From positions 68,414,823 to 68,478,822 of the forward strand of contig NC_080419.1 in assembly GCF_029873635.1 (NCBI RefSeq): a stretch of DNA of 64,000 bases, given 5' to 3'. Positions 25,788-37,865 of the stretch are shown piece after piece. The first letter of the stretch is position 1, and every line of letters starts with the position of its first letter. The notes under the pieces were generated by a model. That model saw nothing but the letters and a program-made list of their open reading frames with translations, searched no databases and was not told the origin of the DNA. The position numbers were made by a program, and so were the translations under genes. Source of the stretch: Malania oleifera (lineage: Eukaryota > Streptophyta > Magnoliopsida > Santalales > Ximeniaceae).

Positions 25788-26634
25788 TTAATTTGATCAA
25801 GTGTATAACCCGCGTATTCTCTTGCTAAAAATCAGATTTTTAATCTTCCTGCAAATTCAGACAACTGAAGATTCGGTTTCAGACGTCTGATGTTCCTTAA
25901 AGCACTGAAAATTATAGTCTAGACACAGGGTCAGATGACTGAACTGAGGGTTCAATCTTTTGAAGTCCCTAGTTCAGACGACTAAACTAAAGGTTCATAT
26001 GTATGAGGGTGTTCTACCTATTCTGTGTTTCAGTAATTAAATCTTCAGATGACTGAACTAATTCTTTAGTCTTCTGAGGAAATTCTTCAGACGTCTGAAG
26101 TAAAACTTCAGTCATGTGAAGTTGAATCTTCAGACTTCTAAGGGTAATCCTCAGTTGTCTGGGCTGACCCGCTTCAGAATTTTTAGTTTAGTTTTTGAAA
26201 ATCATTTGAGCTCTCTTGTTTTAACCTCTTATAAAATATTTTCCAGGGTTTAACAATAAGTTCTCTAAAGCCATATTTAACCCTAAAAGGTTTTCTTGAG
26301 ATGCATGTGTATATATTTTGAGCTTCTAGCTATATCATATAAAGTATGCACATACATCAATTCTAAATACCCATTCCCATGATGATCTTGAACTTGATGC
26401 TTGCATAAGATGCTTGCATAAGATGCTTGCATCTTCATTCTTCTACTCTTCTTAGTTCCATAGCTTGTTCCAGGTTATATATATATATATGCTTTAATCC
26501 TCGCGGCTTCCATGACTTCATCACCTTCCGTGCATGCTATATAATGTTCCTGCTCACATTCTCAATGCACAAATCAAATACCAAGTGATTTGGCATTATC
26601 AAAACAGAATTGGACTCATAGAGTCAACACATTG

Positions 26635-27840
26635 CATATCCTAGAAAAATTCCTTCATCGAATTTTGAGTCAAATTTTTCTAAGTGGTCACTATCATTTA
26701 CAATAAAGCATTTGCATCCAAAAACATTAAAGTGTGAGATTTTTGGTTTTCTACCATTCCATATCTCATATGGTGTTTTGCTTACCTTGGATCTAATAAT
26801 CAAACAATTACTAACATAGCAAGTTGTACTAACGGCTTCAACCCAAAAATATTTTGGAAGTTTGTGTTCATTTAGCATTGTTCTAGCCATTTCTTGGAGT
26901 TTGGTTCTTTCTTTCAACTACACCATTCGGTTGCAGGGTTTTAGGTGCAGAGAAGTTGTGTGAGTGGTGATTTTCATTGCAAAAGTCTTCTAATTCTTTG
27001 TTTCTGAATTCTCTTCCCCTATCACTCCTAATGTGAACAATTGACATTCCTTTTTCATTTTGAACTTTTCCACAAAAAATGAATAAAAACATTGCAAGTA
27101 TCACTTTTGTTTGCAAGAAAAATAACCCAAGAGAATCTTGAGAAATCATCAACAATAACAAACACATACAATTTTCCATTTATGTTTGCAACATCATTTG
27201 GCCCAAAAAAATCAAGATGTATTAATTCCAAAGGTCTTGAGGTAGATTTCATTTTCTTAGTTTTGAAAGATGATTTACTTTGTTTTCCATATTGGCAAGC
27301 ATCACATACTTTGTCTTTAATATAGTTATCCTTAGGTAAGTCATTCACTAGTTCTTTAGAGGATAATCTATGCAAGAGATCCATGCTAGCGTGACCTAAC
27401 CTCCTATGTCATAGCCAACTAGTTTCACTTGTTATGGCCAAACATCTAACATCACAAGAATCAATATCATCAAATTCAATGGCGTATACGTTTGATTCAC
27501 GTTTGCCTACTAAGATAGTATTTCCATTTAAGTCGGTTAATAAGCATTGTGTGGATTGAAATAAAACATTTAGTCCTTTGTCGCATAGCTAACTTACACT
27601 CAACAAGTTATGCTTAAGTGTATCTACAAGTGCAACATTATTAATAGATAGCGATGAATTACCTATTTTACCTTTGCTGATGATTCTTCCCTTGGTCTTG
27701 TCTCTGAACATCACAAGTCCTTCTTTCTTGTGGGAAAGAGAAGTAAATTTGCTGGCGTCTCCCATCATGTGCCTTGAACACCCGCTATCAAGGACCCACT
27801 AGTTCTTCATCGAAGAGGTCTTCAAGCAAACCTGCAAATA
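26635..27840 (-). pseudogene. N1 pol, 5' part: protease and integrase
   Basis: The minus strand shows a protease region ending near 27600, the integrase zinc domain (HRRLGHASMDL ... CDACQYGKQ, about 27290-27410), the core (HLDFFGPNDVANINGKLYVF, VIVDDFSRFSWV, then RSDRGREF) and the LNEHKLPKYFWVEAVSTTCY block up to the element B junction. Frameshifts near 27060 and 26900 and stops near 27590 and 27410 break it. Confidence 0.87.
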
Positions 27841-29130
27841 GAAATAGGTGATTTGTTTTGTACCCAATTTTCCTTGGGTCCTATGAGATTAGTGTTCTTT
27901 TATCACCCATACATACTTCTTTCCTTTTCCTTTATTTCCTCTAAAATGACAAGTGAAGCGTACATAACCCTTTCTTTCACAATATAGGCAAGTTTTATTA
28001 GCATGTAAAGGGTTTGGTTTGGGTGCTGGATTTTTTGCTTGGTAGTGAGTTTCTTTCAATGCATAGATTAGTAAAGCCAATAGATTTAGACTATGAGAAA
28101 CCATAACCTAAACCTTCTTTGAAAATCCCAAATTTTTTTGCCCCAAGTAATTTTTCAAAATTCTCCTTTCCATTGGTAAACTTGTAGATGGTCTTGCTTT
28201 GGTCCTCAATTTTCCTTTTCAAAGACAAGTTTTCCTCAACACTTTCATCAATTTGATTTTTCAAATTTTCAATTTTCTTTTGGAAAAACTCATGATCTAA
28301 CCAAGAACTTTCATCAAGATTTTCAATTTTTTATTTCAAAGACACATTTTCTTCTTTTAAAGCAAAACAAAGGCATACCTTTTTTTTTTTTCTTGCATTT
28401 TGAGTGTGTTTCTTTAAGATATTTATTTCTCCTATTAATTGCAATTAATTCATTATAAAGTTTCCTACAAGTATCTTTTAACTCATCATATGAAGGAGAG
28501 TATTCGTCATTGTAATTTACCTCATCTAGCTCGTCCGCCATGAAGCAAAAATTTGTAACTTCTTCTTCATTTTCTCCTTTGGTAGAGAGTCCATCGAGCT
28601 CATCCCACTCGGTTGCATTCATGGCCTTCTATTTCCTCTTATCCCCTTGTTGATTATTGCCATTGTTTTTGAGTAGGGGACATTCAGCAATTCGGTGTCT
28701 GGGCTTCTTGTAATTGTAGCACTTCATGCTTGATTCTCCCTTATTCTTTTGCTTATCAGCATTCTTGTTTGGCAAGAAATTTCTGATTCTCCTAGTAATG
28801 AGAGCTATTTCTTCATCATTGTCGCTCTCTTCTTCTTCTTCTATAATCTCCTTCTTGCTTGCTATCTTTAACGCCATGTCTATGGTCTTTTTTAGCTTTT
28901 CTACTTCTGCAATAGCATTCTTCTTCTTGATCTCATAAGTCATGAGAGACCCAATGAACTCATCAAGAGTGACCTTGGATAGGTCCTTTGCTTCTTCAAT
29001 TGTCGTACACTTTGCATGCCATGATTCTGGTAATGAATGAAGAACTTTTTACACATTGTCTTCCATAGACTATTCCCTACCAAGTACTTTCAAGTCATTT
29101 GTTATATGTGTAAAATGTGTAAACATGGAT
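27841..29130 (-). pseudogene. N1 gag, lacking its N-terminus
   Basis: The retained part has the end of the UBN2 region, an acidic stretch (EEEEESDNDEE), a first knuckle with its second Cys changed to Tyr (CYNYKKPRHRIAEC, near 28690) and a second knuckle CLYCERKGYVRFTC (27950-28000). A T run near 28378 coincides with a frame break. Everything upstream of 29130, meaning the Gag start, primer site and first part of the LTR, is missing, and gag abuts LTR sequence directly. Confidence 0.85.
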
Positions 29131-30279
29131 TAATTAACATGGTTTGGCTCCAAGCCTATGTCCACACCTTACAACCAAGCCAAGGATTTCCAAATCCACT
29201 ATGAATCTCCTTTCAAGCTAGAGAAGCCTTCACAACAAGGGTACACAACCCAGTTGCTCACCAAAATCTTCAACCCTAGGTGTTCACCAAGAACTACCTC
29301 AACAAAAGCTCACCAAAAGCCTTCAAGATTCACAAACAACAACAAAATGGAGAAATACAATATGATGCTCCTTCTTGAGCTGATGATACAATATTAAACC
29401 ACACACTACTCTCTTCCACAAGTGATGTGTAAACAAGAGATAAGGTGCAAGAGAGCTAAGAGCAAAACATGAAGACCTAATATGAATGCTCAATCAAGGT
29501 TGTCAACAACCAAGATGCTTAATCTACCCTTCAATAAATGCAGAAGGCCAATATTTATAGCCAAATAGATGAACATATTGCTAGCTAGCCATTGGGCATT
29601 AATGGAGAAAAGACAAGGCAATAACTAGCTATTATCGCGCATTTATTGTTTGCAGCTCGAGTACACTCATCGATGAGTCCATGGACTAGTTGACGAGTCA
29701 CACACATGCAACCGTCGATGAATGCCCTACTATCGTCGACAAGCCTTCACTACAGGCCTCAGCAAGGTCTCAACAATTCTTTATTGACAATTCCCCTGTA
29801 TTCATCGATGAGTCTTCACTGCAGGTCTTAGACAGGTCTTGGTATCTCTTCATCGACAATTCCCCTGTATTCATCAACGATTCCCTTGAGTATACTAGTC
29901 GATGAATCCCCTGTATTCATCGATGAGTCCCTTTGTTTTACTACTTAAAGAGAGACCTGAATGAACTAGGACAAGTTCAAATGACATGTGTACTTCCAAT
30001 TATGTTCCAACCTTGTCCAAGTGAGTTTTTACCTTATGTAAGATGTCTTGTTAATAAAACTCTCATTTGGGCATCTTATGCAGTGTGTGACTTGGTATGC
30101 ATGTGTTAACTCGGTTAATGTTCTAACCTAATATGAACTAAATGCATATGCAATTTGCTCAAATCTTTGCAAGATATTCTTATACACATCATACACAAAA
30201 GAATTACAACATAAATCCTACTTCACACACAACCCAAACAAGTATGTAAAGAATGCAGGCTTTCGTAAATGCTCTGGTT

Positions 30280-32858
30280 TGTGACGCCCCGATTTTCGTA
30301 CAAATTTTTTTTTATATAATAATAAATAATTATTCACTTGTCCTCAATAACATTCATAAATCAGCCACGTCAACAACCCTATTACTATTCATATGACCCA
30401 ACCCGCATTGGGTATTAGGTAAAAAGTTATTTCATTTATACAACCTAACAGCGGAAGACGGTATATACCTAACAATCAGAATACAATACCCAAAGTATCA
30501 ACATACATATATATACATCACCATTACGAACTCAAAAACAACTCAACTATAGGGGAATTACACCTCCCCTAGTCAAAAAACTCACCCTGTGTATCAGGGT
30601 TTCAGCTCCCTATGGTCATGAGCTTTGTCATCTGGCCTATCCCCGTTCCCTGAAAAATTTTGATAATCTGGGTGAGACACATCTCAGTAAGAAGGAATAA
30701 ATTATTTATAGTATGTGGCCATATGAGTTCAGTTATAATACACTTTACTTTTCAAATCATCATTTCATCTTAGAAAATATACTGATATACACATTCTCAT
30801 AATCATATAGATATACAACACAAGCTTTTATAAGCTTTTAAAACCATTTCTCAAGTTTATTCATTTCCAACACATATTTTCCTGCGAAGTTCCTGAGAAT
30901 AGGGAAGATTACTCGCCCATATAGGTAGCTTCCCTCTGCCCTAACACGTTATGCAGCCAAGGAATGGGCACATCCGATACCTACCAAGGCACTCACCTTA
31001 CTCAGTAAGCCCGCAAGCTGAGAGTTTCACTTCGCCTTAATTGTTTATATTATTAACTCACATAGAATCATTTCTCAATTTTACCATTCTCTATTTCTCA
31101 TTTTCCATTATTTCTTTCATTTCTCATTTTAACCCATTTTATCATTCTTTTACTTTCCGTTTCCATTTTACTTTCCGGCTCATGAGTATTCTTGGTATCA
31201 AATACCAACATCACGTCCGTAACTCATGGCCACCCTGAGGATCTTTCGTTCCATGCCATGCTTCCTCCCATGGTTAAGGTTGTGCAGCCCGAAAGCTGGA
31301 TCTAACCACGATTGGTTGACTCGGTTAGATCAAAATATCATATCGCATTTGTAATACGACTGCTCGGCCTATAGCCTTGATCCAAACTCAGGGGACCCAA
31401 TAACCCTACGAAATGGCTCAATCAACTGTCACGCCACACGCTCCAAGAGTCTATGTGGTTGCACTACACCACCAGCAACGGTATCATGCTCAATATCACA
31501 ACCATCCATTAGGGCTCACTATCACATACCCGCAATCATTATGCAGTATTGGCATTTTCATCAATCATATTTCAATTCCATATTGCAGTATTCATATTTC
31601 CCATTTTCACATTTTAGTATTTCCATATCAATATACATCATTATTCTCATATCAGTATATCACAATTCATCTCAATATAAATGTTCTCATCGTTTTATGT
31701 GCACATTTCATCATCTCATAATAGTATATATCGTGTTTCACATATTTCAACATTTCTCAAAATACTCATATCAGTAATTCACAAAATCTCATTTCTACTT
31801 ATATATAAATACCATATTTTATTATGTTTTTTTACTAATCACATCAATAATTCTCATTTCAATATTTTCTCAGAAAACACCCACCGTTGTATTTCACATT
31901 TTTCAATACATGTCATATGCCACACAGTTTCCATCTAATATTCATAATATATTAATTTCACACTCCAAAATACCATAATTTAATATTACTCAAATGCCAC
32001 ACAATTTATCTAATATTTATATCATAATAATTTTGAAGCAAAATACCATATGCTCATTTTCACGTATTAATTCAAATAATAATTCTAAAAATGCTGCTAT
32101 AATTTATTCCCCTTACCTGATTTACTGAGAGTCTTGTTAGAACCCAAATCCTATGCCCTTAGCCCCTGAAATTCAAATCCTGCAATTCGCATTTTCCCTA
32201 GATTAATTAACTTATTTCTCCAAAATAATACTCATCTAACCTTCCCTAGGCTCCATATACCACAAATTAACATTTAAACTATTATTTAGTACCCTTACTT
32301 AATTTTCTGAATTATGCCTGCGAGTCCTGAAATTATACCCGTGGCACTCACTCGGGCCCTACATTTCAAAAATCCTACTTCCACCTCAGATGCTCAATAT
32401 TCTAGCATTTCTAAATCAACATTATTTAAATAGCAATTAGCACCTTAATAACCCCCTTATCCCAAATTTGGGGTTATGCCTACAACGATCCCATGAGAAT
32501 TCCGCTCCACTAAACTTGTAAAGAATTAACCATAGATTCTCATGGTAGTTTCCGATTGTCGATTAGGCTTATAATTTGTAAGAAATTGAGGAAAAATGGG
32601 AGATTAGCTTACCTCAGAAGATACGCCTACGCCGCTCCTACCACCAATCCGCTCCGGTAGAAATGACAGCAGTGGAGAATGGAGTCCAGTGGTATCTTCT
32701 GATCGGATGAGAATCCATCATGGAATTAAGGAAAGAGGGAGAGAGAACGAGAGGAGAAAGAAAGACTGAAGGGGGGGCCATCTTGCGCAGAGACCCTCTC
32801 TGGGTCTCTCTTTTCTTTTTGTTTCCTTTTGAAATCCTCCTAAACTTTTAGGAGGATT

Positions 32859-32919
<61 letters not shown>

Positions 32920-33072
32920 TAATAAATATATTTTATTAATAAAAATAAAAATAAATTTTAATTATTATTTTTTTCCTTTTTTTTATAAATTCAATTAATT
33001 AATTATTATTATTATTATTATTATTGGGAATCACCCCACTAATCTTGTATAACCATTTTTGGGATTATTACA
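30280..33072 (-). mobile_element. Gypsy-type solo LTR in the N1 5' LTR
   Basis: Flanked by TGGTT (30275-30279) and CGGTT (33073-33077), one mismatch; ends TGTGACGCCCC...TTATTACA; 2793 bp. It shares the GGGTGAGACACATCTCAGTAAG-type block (near 30672) and the hairpin module (30901-30935) with the other gypsy LTRs. No ORF is convincing; those at 31041-31938 are AT-rich LTR sequence. Orientation is by comparison with element E. Confidence 0.78.
32833..32925. repeat. Perfect 12-bp inverted repeat followed by AAT microsatellite
   Basis: AATCCTCCTAAA (32833-32844) and TTTAGGAGGATT (32847-32858) form a perfect 12-bp stem with a 2-base loop. About 20 AAT units follow directly, and an ATT run lies at 33003-33025. 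All lie near one end of the solo LTR. Confidence 0.9.
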
Positions 33073-33294
33073 CGGTTGGTGGTGCTTTGGGTGTTCCATG
33101 TATGTGCCTTGGATATGACCCTTTGTTCATTGCTTCTTTGATAAACGTCTTAACCTTATGCTTGCTTTGGTATTGTCATGTTTATTTGAACTGAACTTGA
33201 GGATTAATATTAGCTAACCTAAGAACCACTAATGGGTTGTTATCATCAAAACAAGCTGGAATGAAGAACCTTAGCTACTGGGGCTAACAACAGG

Positions 33295-33905
33295 TATCAT
33301 CATCTTGCTAATTATCGTCTTATTATTCTAGTGATGATTCTACTGATGATAGCATGCCTACATATAAAGAACTACAACTTCAGTATATTCGTATTTGTAA
33401 ATATCTTGAAAAAATGACTACGAAAAATAATGATTTGGAAAATAAATGTAAAAATTGATCAAAACTCTTTGAAATTAGAAAACACTCTCATCCTATTTCA
33501 CTAAAGGAAAAAAATTTGAAAATTGATTGTCTTGAAAGATAATTGGAGGATTGCTCCAAAATCATTTATAAATTCACAGAGGGACAAAATAATTTTGAAA
33601 GACTTCTTGGGGCCTAAAAAAATTCTCTTGATAAAGAAGGTCTTGGTTTTAACAGAAAGCAAAATACAAGGCAGAAAAACCTTTATATGGGATACTTTGT
33701 AAAAGAATCAAAATCATTTATCAGATCTAAAGTCTCCTATAGGCACGTCACTTGTTTCAAATGTAAAAGGAAAGGTCACATAAAATTTGATTGCCCATTG
33801 AATAAAAAGGTTGTTAAAATCAAAAGGGTCTGGAGAATTAAGAGTGAGTCTAGCACTAACCCCTATGAACCCAAGAGAATTTGGGTACCAAAATCAGTGA
33901 CTTGA
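33295..33905 (+). pseudogene. Element A gag, 3' part
   Basis: The continuation of 7815-8885 after N1: an acidic Ser-rich stretch (DDSTDDSMPTYKELQ), a Lys/Glu-rich coil with stops, then the second knuckle CFKCKRKGHIKFDC (about 33750-33795) and WVPKSVT at the gag end. Confidence 0.85.
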
Positions 33906-33924
33906 GTGTCTTTTGTAGGTATGC

Positions 33925-36900
33925 TTGAGATTGTCTTTCTTCAAGGACAAATGGTACATGGATAGTGGCTGCTCACAACACATGACTGGCGATAAGGCCA
34001 AGTTCGCTTCCATCGCATCCAAAGAAGGTGGATTTGTGACCTTTGGGGACAACACGAAAGGAAATATCATCGGTATAGATAAAGTTGGTAAGGAACCATC
34101 TCTTGTTGTAGATAATGTTTTACTTGTTGATGGATTAAAGCATAATTTATTGAGCATAAGTCAGCTGTGCGATAAAGGCTATAATGTGTCCGTTGAACAT
34201 GAAAAATGTATTGTAGAGAATAAATTTGAAAACAAAATTTTGTTTATTGTTGATCATCATGAAAATGTTTATACCACCAGCTTTGATAACTTAGCCTCTC
34301 AACATGTGACATATTTTTCTACCATAAATGAGGCTAGTTGGCTTTGGCATAGGAGACTAAGGGATGCTAGCATGGATTTATTGTCAAAGCTCGTAGAAAA
34401 GGAATTAGTTAAAGGCTTACCAAAAATAAAGTTTGTGAAAGATAAATTTGTGATGCATATCAATTAGGTAAGCAAACAAAATCTAGTTTTAAGAAAAAGA
34501 AAATTATCTCTACTACTAGGCCACTTCAAATGCTGCACTTAGACTTATTTGGTCCTAATCAAGTTCAGAGTCTAGGAGGGAAATCATATGCATTTGTAAT
34601 TGTGGATGATTATACAAGATTCACATGGGTAATTTTTATTGCACATAAAGATGAAACATATGAACAATTTACTAGACTTTGTAGAAAGATTCGGAATGAA
34701 AAAGGCTATAAAATTACACACATCCGAAGTGATAGGAGTTTAGAATTTAAAAATAAAGATATAGAAGACAACCGTGACACACATGGTATATCTCACAATT
34801 TCTCAGCACCTAGGACTCCACAACAGAATGGTGTAGTTGAGAGAAAAAAAATAGATCCTTATAGAAAATGGGTAAGACAAAGCTAAATGAACATAAATTA
34901 CCTAAATATTTTTTGGCCAAAGCAGTGAGCACTGCTTGTTACATAATGAACAGAGTCTTGATCAGGCCCACTCTCAACAAAACCCCCTGCAAATTGTGGA
35001 ATGGTCATAAACCAAACATTTCTTATTTTCATGTCTTTGGTTGTAAGTGCTTTGTGCTTAGGGATAATGAACACCTAGGTAAGTTTGATGCAAAATCCAA
35101 TAAGGGAACCTTTCTAGGTTATTCACTCGATAGCAAGGCCCTACAAGGTGTTTAATAAAAGGACATTGACTGTTGTTGAATCCATCCATGTAGTCTTTGA
35201 TGAGTCCAATCCCTTTACTAAAAGGTGTGATGCGGATGATATGGAGATAAGAAAGATATTAGAAAATCTATCCATTGAAAATAATGAAAAGAGTCCAGAA
35301 AATAAAAAACATTTACTAAGGACAATCAAATGGTAAGTGAGGTTCATGAACTACCCAAAGAATGGAAATTTGTAAGAAATCATCCCATGGATCAAATCTT
35401 AGGTGAACCCTCACGTGGAGTTGCCACCCGTTCATCCCTAAGAAATTTGGTTAGCCATATTGCATTCTTATCTCAAGAGGAACCTAAAAATGTAAATGAA
35501 GTCAGAGAGGATGAATCATAGGTAATGTCTATGCAGGAAGAACTAAATCAATTTGAGAGAAACAAAGTCTAGACCCTAGTTCCTAGACCTGACAATCATA
35601 CCATTTTAGGAACCAAATGGCTCTATAGAAATAAGAAAGATAAAAATTGGGTTGTAATTAGAAAAAAAAAAAAATCTCAGATTAGTTGTCCAAGTTTACA
35701 ACCAAGAAGAGAGAATAGACTTTGATGAGACCTATGCTCATGTAGCTAGGATGGAAATCATTTGAATGTTGTTAGAATATGCCACTTTTAAGGACTTCAA
35801 ATTGTATCAAATGGATGTTAAAAGTGCATTTTTAAATGGCTATATAAGTGAAGAGGTATATGTAGAACAACCTCCAGGGTTTGAAAACCATAAATACCCA
35901 AATCATGTTTATAGACTAACTAAAGCCTTGTATGGATTAAAGCAAGCTCTTAGAGCTTGGTATGAAAGGCTAAGTGGTTTTCTACTTGATAATGGATTTA
36001 CTAGAGGAAAGATAGACACAACACTCTTCATAAAGTTAAGAATGACCATATGCTCCTAGTACAAATATATGTAGATGAATCATTTTGGAGCTACAAAAGA
36101 AATTATGTAATGAGTTTGCCAATTGCATGCAAAATGAGTTCGAAATGAGCATAATGGGTGAACTTCTTCCTAGGTCTTCAAATTAAATAAGCCAAACATG
36201 GAACATTCATATGTCAATCAAAATACACTAGGGACCTGCTCAAGAATTTTAACATGGAAGATGGGAAAATTTTAAGAACACCTATGAGCTCTTCCACAAA
36301 ATTAGATAAAGATGAGCAATGTATACCAATAGATGTTAAGCTCTATAGTGGAATGATTGGTAGCCTATTGTACTTGACTGCGGGCAGACCTAATATGATA
36401 TTTAGTGTTTGTATGTGCATTAGATTTTAGGTTGCACCTAAAGAGTCTCATCTATTAGCAGTCAAAAGGATACTTAGATACCTTATTGGGACTATTGAAT
36501 TAGGATTGTGGTATCCTAAGCATACCTACTTTGAGATTGTCAGTTACTTTGATGCTGACTTTGCGGTAGTAAAGTGGATAGAAAAAGTACAAGCAACACT
36601 TTTCATTAATTAGGACAATGTCTATTTTATTGGTTCTCTAAGAAATAGGACTCAGTTACACTGTCCACAGTCAAGGCAGAATACATAGGTGCCAAAAGTT
36701 GTTGTTCCCAAATGCTTTATATGAAGCAGCAACTCATGGACTATGGATTGCACTATGAAACCATGCCGATAAAATGTGATAATACTAGTGCAATAAACAT
36801 CTCAAAGAACCTCATATCACAATCACAAACTAAGCACATAGAAATTAGATATCATTTTATTCGTGACCATGTGCAAAAGGGGGACGTGTCACTTGAATTC

Positions 36901-37002
36901 GTGTGCACTAATGAACAATGGGCCGTTATTCTCACAAAACCTCTTCATGAGGATGAACTTATTGAAATTAGACAGGAATTATGCCTAATGCACGGTAGAT
37001 AA
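33925..37002 (+). pseudogene. Element A pol
   Basis: Order on the plus strand: protease (DSGCSQHMTGD, 33960), integrase zinc domain (HRRLRDASMDL, with the usual GH changed to RD), integrase core (HLDLFGPNQVQSLGGKSYAF, VIVDDYTRFTWV, 34530-34886), LNEHKLPKYFLAKAV block, RT ([20 protein letters not shown], 35766-36059) with the catalytic YVDD changed to YVDE near 36071, and RNase H ending in ISKNLISQSQTKHIEIRYHF (36712-37002). At least eight frame breaks make it the most decayed pol here. Confidence 0.88.
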
Positions 37003-37865
37003 GTTATCTAGAAAAATGAAGAAGTCACAAACTGAGGGGGAGCATCTTAACTTAAAATCACTACAACTTTGAAAATATACTCTCTCACACTTAAATTCAT
37101 GTACTTAATGTCTTGTGAGGAATAAAATTTCCATCTATATTGAAATGCATGTTCAAACTATTTTATGGACATTGGATGAATATCAATCATAGCATGCACT
37201 GCCTTGGACTATACTGAACTGAATACTTTGCATGTTTGTATGTAACGCTACCTACATGGCTAATGTAGTGTTATGAATTGCATGTTGAAAAATACTTAAG
37301 GTTGATTGCATGTTTGATTTGAATGATGCACAATACTAAAAACTGCTTACTAAAATCAGTTAGGTCTTTGTTGTACATATTTTTTATTTTTTATTTTTTG
37401 GAAATGCTCTATTTTCAAATGGCATGCTACCGAAATTTCATGAAATTCTTCCCAAAATAAATCATGTACTAGAATGACTATGACTTAATGCATACAATGA
37501 TTGTGTTCAAAATGATTTTTTTTTTTTTTTAGTTATGTTTCTCTACCTAAGGTTTATTTAATGCTTATATCTTTCTATCTTAGCCCTTTTGCTGATGCCA
37601 AAAGGGGGAGAGTAAAAACAAAACTGGGTAAAAATTGGGAGTGATCTAGCTAAGCATTTTTATTCTCTCATGTATATGCTTTTATCTACACTTGGTGTTT
37701 GAGCTTCAATGTCAAACTTGAATGCATATTGTTTTAAGATGCCTTCTATCATGGATATACCAGGCCTATTCTAATTATTTTAATTTATGCATATTCTTAA
37801 GGGGAGCCTCTTTAGGCTTACCCACTTTTTCTTATTATATTTATCATCATCAAAAAGGGAGAGAA
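37003..37865 (+). other. Element A 3' noncoding region with polypurine tract
   Basis: No ORF. Purine-rich runs occur at 37035 and near 37605; the one touching the LTR, AAAAAGGGAGAGAA (37852-37865), is the likely plus-strand primer. Confidence 0.75.

Larger units (their letters stand above)
14349..26629 (-). mobile_element. Element B: Ty1/copia element nested in N1 pol
   Basis: Perfect target duplication CATTG at 14344-14348 and 26630-26634. LTRs of 2170 and 2214 bp, a primer site next to the right LTR and a polypurine tract next to the left LTR give minus-strand orientation. Between them lie gag, protease-integrase, RT and RNase H, with a gypsy-type solo LTR inside gag. Taking B out rejoins the N1 integrase frame (LGYA then MNSKAYRVFNK), which confirms the boundaries. 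Its longest open stretches are better kept than those of A. Confidence 0.93.
24416..26629 (-). mobile_element. Element B 5' LTR
   Basis: Colinear with 14349-16518; the main length difference is a longer AT microsatellite (about 25401-25440). It has the CAGACGTCTGAAG word array (about 25855-26165), hairpin CCTTGAG/CTCAAGG (24721-24741) and an intact MSA-like box. Confidence 0.9.
8886..33289 (-). mobile_element. Element N1: copia element with an extra ORF, nested in element A gag
   Basis: Both outer ends show the same LTR, and the internal order on the minus strand is gag, protease-integrase, RT-RNase H, extra ORF and polypurine tract. Flanks are CGAGG (8881-8885) and ACAGG (33290-33294), an imperfect duplication. 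The low-coordinate end begins AGTCGGCC where TGTTGGCC would be expected. N1 is split by element B in the integrase-RT linker and by a gypsy solo LTR in its right LTR. Its right LTR end, primer site and gag start are deleted, so it cannot move. Confidence 0.85.
29131..33289 (-). mobile_element. N1 5' LTR, truncated and split
   Basis: From ATTAACATGGTTTGGC it follows 9060-10385 closely, then is interrupted at 30280-33072 and resumes with GGTTGGTGGTGCTTTGG to end at 33289. About 175 bp at the U5 end present in the other LTR are absent, by one deletion that also removed the primer site and gag start. Words of the TCGTCGACGA type lie at 29666-29930. Confidence 0.85.

Noticed and set aside
31041..31938. 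Several overlapping plus-strand ORFs rich in Ile, Phe, His and Ser
   Set aside because: They translate a low-complexity CAT/TTC-rich part of the 30280-33072 solo LTR; no start context or domain supports them.
37003..37865. Possible env-like or third ORF in element A
   Set aside because: No frame longer than a few dozen codons and no similarity to the N1 or D extra ORFs.
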